From: Alphaproteobacteria bacterium | GTDB lineage: Bacteria > Pseudomonadota > Alphaproteobacteria > Sphingomonadales > Rhodothalassiaceae | DNA: 5,454 nucleotides | Reading direction: 5' to 3' | Assembly (NCBI GenBank): GCA_003694205.1 | Contig: RFKS01000026.1 | Location: forward strand, 1-5,454 | In this document: in pieces, positions 5,056-5,454 of the stretch | Position numbering within the stretch: the stretch's first letter is position 1 | Layout of the letters: each line of letters begins with the position of its first letter | Program-made: the position numbers and the translations under genes | Notes under the pieces: model-generated | Database searches by the model: none | What the model was told of the DNA's origin: nothing | Seen by the model: only the letters and a program-made list of their open reading frames with translations

Positions 5056-5454
5056 ATGGCCATTTTGAAGCAACTCGACAGCGACGTCCTCGTCAGCGGC
5101 CAGATCGATGCGGCTGATATCGAGGCCGCGCGCGCCCGCGGCGTCGCGCGCATCGTCTGCAATCGCCCGGACGGCGAGGACGAGGGCCAGCCGGCGGCGG
5201 CCGATGTCGCCCGCTGGGCGGACGCCGCGGGGCTTGCATTCCACCACATCCCGGTGCGCGGCAATGGCATCACGCCAGAGGCCGTGGAGGCCATGGCCGC
5301 ACTCCTCGACGACGCCGAGAACGGGGCGCTCCTCGCCTATTGCCGCAGCGGCGGTCGCTCGGCGGCGCTGTGGGCACTTGCCGCGGCGTCCACAGGCCGC
5401 CATCCGCCGGAGCGGATTCTCGGCCTTGCCCACAATGCGGGATACGATCTCGCG
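5056..5454 (+). CDS. TIGR01244/DUF442 phosphatase-like (beta-lactamase-hydrolase-like) protein (3' partial)
   Basis: 133 codons are visible and the frame is open at the window edge. The protein belongs to the dual-specificity-phosphatase-like DUF442 group, which in alphaproteobacteria is often called 'TIGR01244 family sulfur transferase' and occurs as the N-terminal part of Blh enzymes in sulfide detoxification; the real reaction of stand-alone copies is poorly known. Marks: ICNRPDGE pattern at 33-41 (here IVCNRPDGE), HHIPV (63-67), and the active-site loop YCRSGGRSAALWAL (95-108) with the nucleophile Cys96 and Arg101 of the C-x4-R arrangement. The family usually reads GTRS where this one has GGRS. 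The last visible residues, AHNAGYDLA, match the usual end of the family, so little is missing if it is a single-domain protein. ATG 5056 has AAGGGAG 4 bases upstream. No sulfide or Blh metallo-hydrolase gene is visible within the window. Confidence 0.9.
   Translation, partial: MAILKQLDSDVLVSGQIDAADIEAARARGVARIVCNRPDGEDEGQPAAADVARWADAAGLAFHHIPVRGNGITPEAVEAMAALLDDAENGALLAYCRSGGRSAALWALAAASTGRHPPERILGLAHNAGYDLA

Noticed and set aside
4530..5294. 254-residue minus-strand open frame
   Set aside because: It is antisense to the Nudix and DUF442 genes, both supported by motifs and ribosome sites.
1..5454. Defence, toxin-antitoxin, CRISPR or phage system
   Set aside because: No repeat array, nuclease, toxin-antitoxin pair or phage structural gene could be found; every larger gene is explained by an envelope or housekeeping role or remains unassigned.

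Overview
This is a GC-rich, densely packed chromosomal window. The best fit is an alphaproteobacterium, possibly of the Hyphomicrobiales/Rhizobiales type. That placement rests on the base composition, on the look of the Upp protein, and on a TIGR01244-type (DUF442) phosphatase-like gene of a kind common in that class; it is inference, not a phylogenetic result. No insertion sequence, phage gene, CRISPR array, integrase or attachment-site duplication was seen. No stretch longer than about 100 bases lacks an assigned gene.

Layout, left to right. (1) A plus-strand run: the 31-residue Lys-rich tail of an unrecognised gene (1-96), overlapping by ATGA a secreted DUF6702-like protein (93-599), then a small secreted protein with two cysteines in its mature part (665-1027). 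(2) Convergent to that run, a minus-strand pair of tandem paralogues of unrecognised family (1882-2607, then 1061-1879). They are separated by 2 bases, and both are predicted to be exported and cysteine-free once mature. (3) Divergent from the pair across a 119-base gap, a YceI-family lipoprotein gene (2727-3374). (4) Convergent to yceI, upp (3403-4047, minus), followed by a tRNA-Val(CAC) gene (4147-4221, minus) with its own likely promoter. (5) Divergent from the tRNA, a plus-strand run of a 70-residue double-spanning membrane protein, a Nudix hydrolase and a TIGR01244/DUF442 phosphatase-like protein that leaves the window intact at codon 133.

How the genes work together. Four or five of the proteins are exported (the DUF6702-like protein, the small two-cysteine protein, the paralogue pair and the YceI lipoprotein), so the left two thirds of the window is an envelope-protein neighbourhood. 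The right part is housekeeping: uracil salvage, a valine tRNA, nucleotide clean-up. I see no evidence for a defence, mobile or secondary-metabolite system. The least explained item is the tandem paralogue pair, whose conserved core was aligned by hand at 82 identities over 153 ungapped positions.
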